A stretch of DNA of 64,000 nucleotides, taken from Paracentrotus lividus. Its lineage: Eukaryota > Echinodermata > Echinoidea > Camarodonta > Echinidae. Below are positions 62,080 through 64,000 of the stretch, one piece after another (the stretch's first letter is position 1; each line of letters opens with the position of its first letter). The notes beneath the pieces were generated by a model. The model was given only the letters and a program-made list of their open reading frames with translations. It was not told the origin of the DNA and did not search any database. The stretch spans positions 10,492,665 to 10,556,664 of the forward strand of contig CALNVZ010003435.1 in the NCBI GenBank assembly GCA_940671915.1, read 5' to 3'. The translations under genes and the position numbers were made by a program.

Positions 62080-62910
62080 GGGGGAGGGTTAGTGTTTGTT
62101 TTTGGGGTTTTTTTTATAGGTTTTTAGGTTTTAAACCCTTCATTTTACGTGAATTTTTAATACCGGATAATTTTGTGCTGCTCTGCTTCAATTTTTCAAA
62201 ATTTCGGGTTGCACCCCTATTCCCACATCCTGGACCCGCCGATGCAACTCGAATGCATGTCAGGTCAACACCGGCTAATACAATCTGTGTTTGAATTGCT
62301 TTTAAAGATATTAAGATAGGGAGGCTAATAATTATGTGAGTATTGAGTAGCAATTTTCACATTTTCTGATCAGAATACCAAAAATACTAATGATAATGAT
62401 ACATTTTGTTTGCAGTTCTTTAAAAAAAATGATGGGAAAATGTTTAGGCCAGACAACATTAGAAATTCAATACAGTGTTCAAGCAATTGCAGTGTATCTA
62501 CATTTATTGAAATTGGCACTTTTCATTTGACGGTATACACGACCGGTAATAAGCATATCAAACAATGTTTAAATAAAATATTACGAGGGGAAACCCCGAA
62601 AGGCCATGAACAATCAAGATTAATAGGCTCGCATCAATACTGCATCTGCATCAGAAGATTGAGAGTGTATTTATTTTAATAAAATGAATGAAATAACTTA
62701 AAAATTGAGGAAGAAATCAGATTTGAATTCAGATGAATCAGTAATGAATAAATTATTTTGAGAATTCTACAATGTGAGGTTTTTCTTTTCTTTTCTTTTT
62801 TAAATTCCGACGAAGGCCCTTTCAAATAAATTTAAACCAAATGTTGTCCGTAGCGCATTGTAAATTTCGTACAAACACAAAATACACTGTACCGTCCTAC
62901 AACGAAGTTT

Positions 62911-63325
62911 TATGAAAACTACAATAAGTCCAAAAGTGAAGGGCAATCAAAGTTAAAATTAAACATTTTGCGCATTTGTACAAATACATGTACTTTTGAA
63001 CTAATACACACTTAATCAAACAAATAATTACGAAAACAAGAATAAGTCGACAGGCAAGGTTGAAATTAAAGTAAAAAACTAGGAGTTTTCCTGTGTTGAT
63101 ATTTGTACAACAATAACACTTCTGCAATAACTTTAACGAAAACAACAATAAGTCTAAAGGAAAAGTTGAAACTGAAAGTTAAAACGTTGATGCGTTGATA
63201 TTTGTACAAAGTTAGACACAATATACAGCTATAATTCTAAAAACAACTTAAAATTGCGAAAACAACAATAATTCGAAAGGTTAAGTGAAATCAAAGTTAA
63301 AACTGGAACATTTTAGACTACAGTA
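62911..63325. repeat. 115-base tandem repeat
   Basis: Four decayed units each carry AAAAC(A/T)ACAATAAGTC, then AAAGTTAAAA, then TTTGTACAA. The anchor CAATAAGTC is at 62922, 63040, 63146 and 63266 (periods 118, 106, 120). Confidence 0.65.
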
Positions 63326-63539
63326 ATTGGTAAACATGCAGGGCCAGTGCCAAATAAATCAAAGAGAAAAAAATACATATAAAGTACAGTACATGAAGTA
63401 TAAGGCTGAGAGTGCATTGAAGTTCACAAAACAAAGACACGTTTCAAATCTAAAAGACATTTTGATTTATCATCTATCTTGCTAAAGTTTGATGAGATGA
63501 ACAGAATATTGCTTTTTGCGATCTCGGTCTAGTTGGCTA

Positions 63540-63720
63540 CCATACACGGGTTATCGCGATCGGAAAGAGGTATCGTTCCGTATCGCCACCGGTGTCGTCT
63601 GATGCTAATTGGATGTGTTTCGTTGACGTCATCACTCTGGTAGCCATGGCAGCGGACACCGCGGGAACATTCACTGGGGCGGACCTAGATTAAAGGTAAT
63701 ATGAGGTTTTGTGCCCTCGT
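63540..63720. promoter_or_regulatory. CpG-richer edge with a perfect CRE
   Basis: In otherwise AT-rich DNA this stretch is rich in CpG (ATCGCGATCGG, CGTATCGCCACCGG). It contains TGACGTCA at 63624-63631 and a GGTAGCCATGGCAGC block, then AAAG|GTAATA, which could be a splice donor. It may be the 5' end of a neighbouring gene, on either strand. No protein was recognised. Confidence 0.3.
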
Positions 63721-64000
63721 CGAATGGAGGAAAAAGCGGAATGATATCGACTGAATAATAATGCAACCAAAAATATTCTCATCATTAATATCGCCAGGAG
63801 CCCTATGATATGACGATGCCCTATTCATGCTACTACCATTTCCACCCCGACACTATTTTTTTATTTGGTGGTCTTTCTTAAAGAGAAGAGTCAATCGGAA
63901 CGACAAATCGCTATGGAATCAAACGGAACTTACCCTAAAGATGTTAAGGGCATGTTTTTATAACAATTTTGGTAGAAGTATACGGTGGCTAAGGAATTCT

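Overview
This is eukaryotic, AT-rich, gene-poor DNA. It holds one recognisable spliced protein gene, an RGK-family (Rad/Gem/Rem) small GTPase in four coding exons on the + strand (23519-37315, 421 residues). The rest is introns, intergenic sequence and a dense mixture of repeats. A single long-tailed RGK gene, TTAGGG-type telomeric repeats, Tc1-like and CACTG-ended elements, a Penelope-like fragment, tRNA-derived SINE sequence and many small inverted-terminal-repeat elements suggest a marine invertebrate deuterostome, most likely an echinoderm such as a sea urchin. The organism is an inference from style and cannot be proved from the window.

Layout. 1-5.5 kb: GA-rich tandem repeats, a perfect foldback, a 591-bp tandem duplication and a cluster of CACGTG-centred palindromes. 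5.8-8.5 kb: several MITEs and a 250-bp ATT microsatellite. 11.6-12.5 kb: a complete-ended, transposase-less Tc1/mariner-type element. 15.0-15.6 kb: a tRNA-type SINE and a small GGCGCC repeat. 16.9-19.65 kb: a decayed R2-like LINE with reverse transcriptase, zinc knuckle and restriction-like endonuclease remnants. 23.0-37.9 kb: the RGK gene with a CpG-richer promoter region, a 9.5-kb first intron (holding a MITE and a striking 67-bp-arm hairpin with four telomeric units in its loop), and introns of 2.6 kb and 0.38 kb. 40.3-57.9 kb: two copies of one palindrome-rich CACTG-ended transposon in opposite orientation, about 8 kb apart. The left copy is split by a 5.3-kb insertion that carries a higher-order GGCGCC satellite. 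Between the copies lie a Penelope-like fragment, a TAA-flanked MITE, a 1-kb terminal-repeat element, SINE-like tails and another MITE. 58-64 kb: unremarkable DNA, two more MITEs, a 115-bp tandem repeat, and a CpG-richer stretch with a perfect CRE at the right edge that may belong to a neighbouring gene.

Function. The RGK protein should be a plasma-membrane or cytosolic regulator of voltage-gated calcium channels and the cytoskeleton, by family knowledge. All other coding traces are transposon relics. The most unusual structures are the telomere-loop hairpin in intron 1, the palindrome-laden CACTG elements with a datable nested insertion, the 132-bp higher-order satellite inside that insertion, and the non-canonical switch II of the RGK protein.
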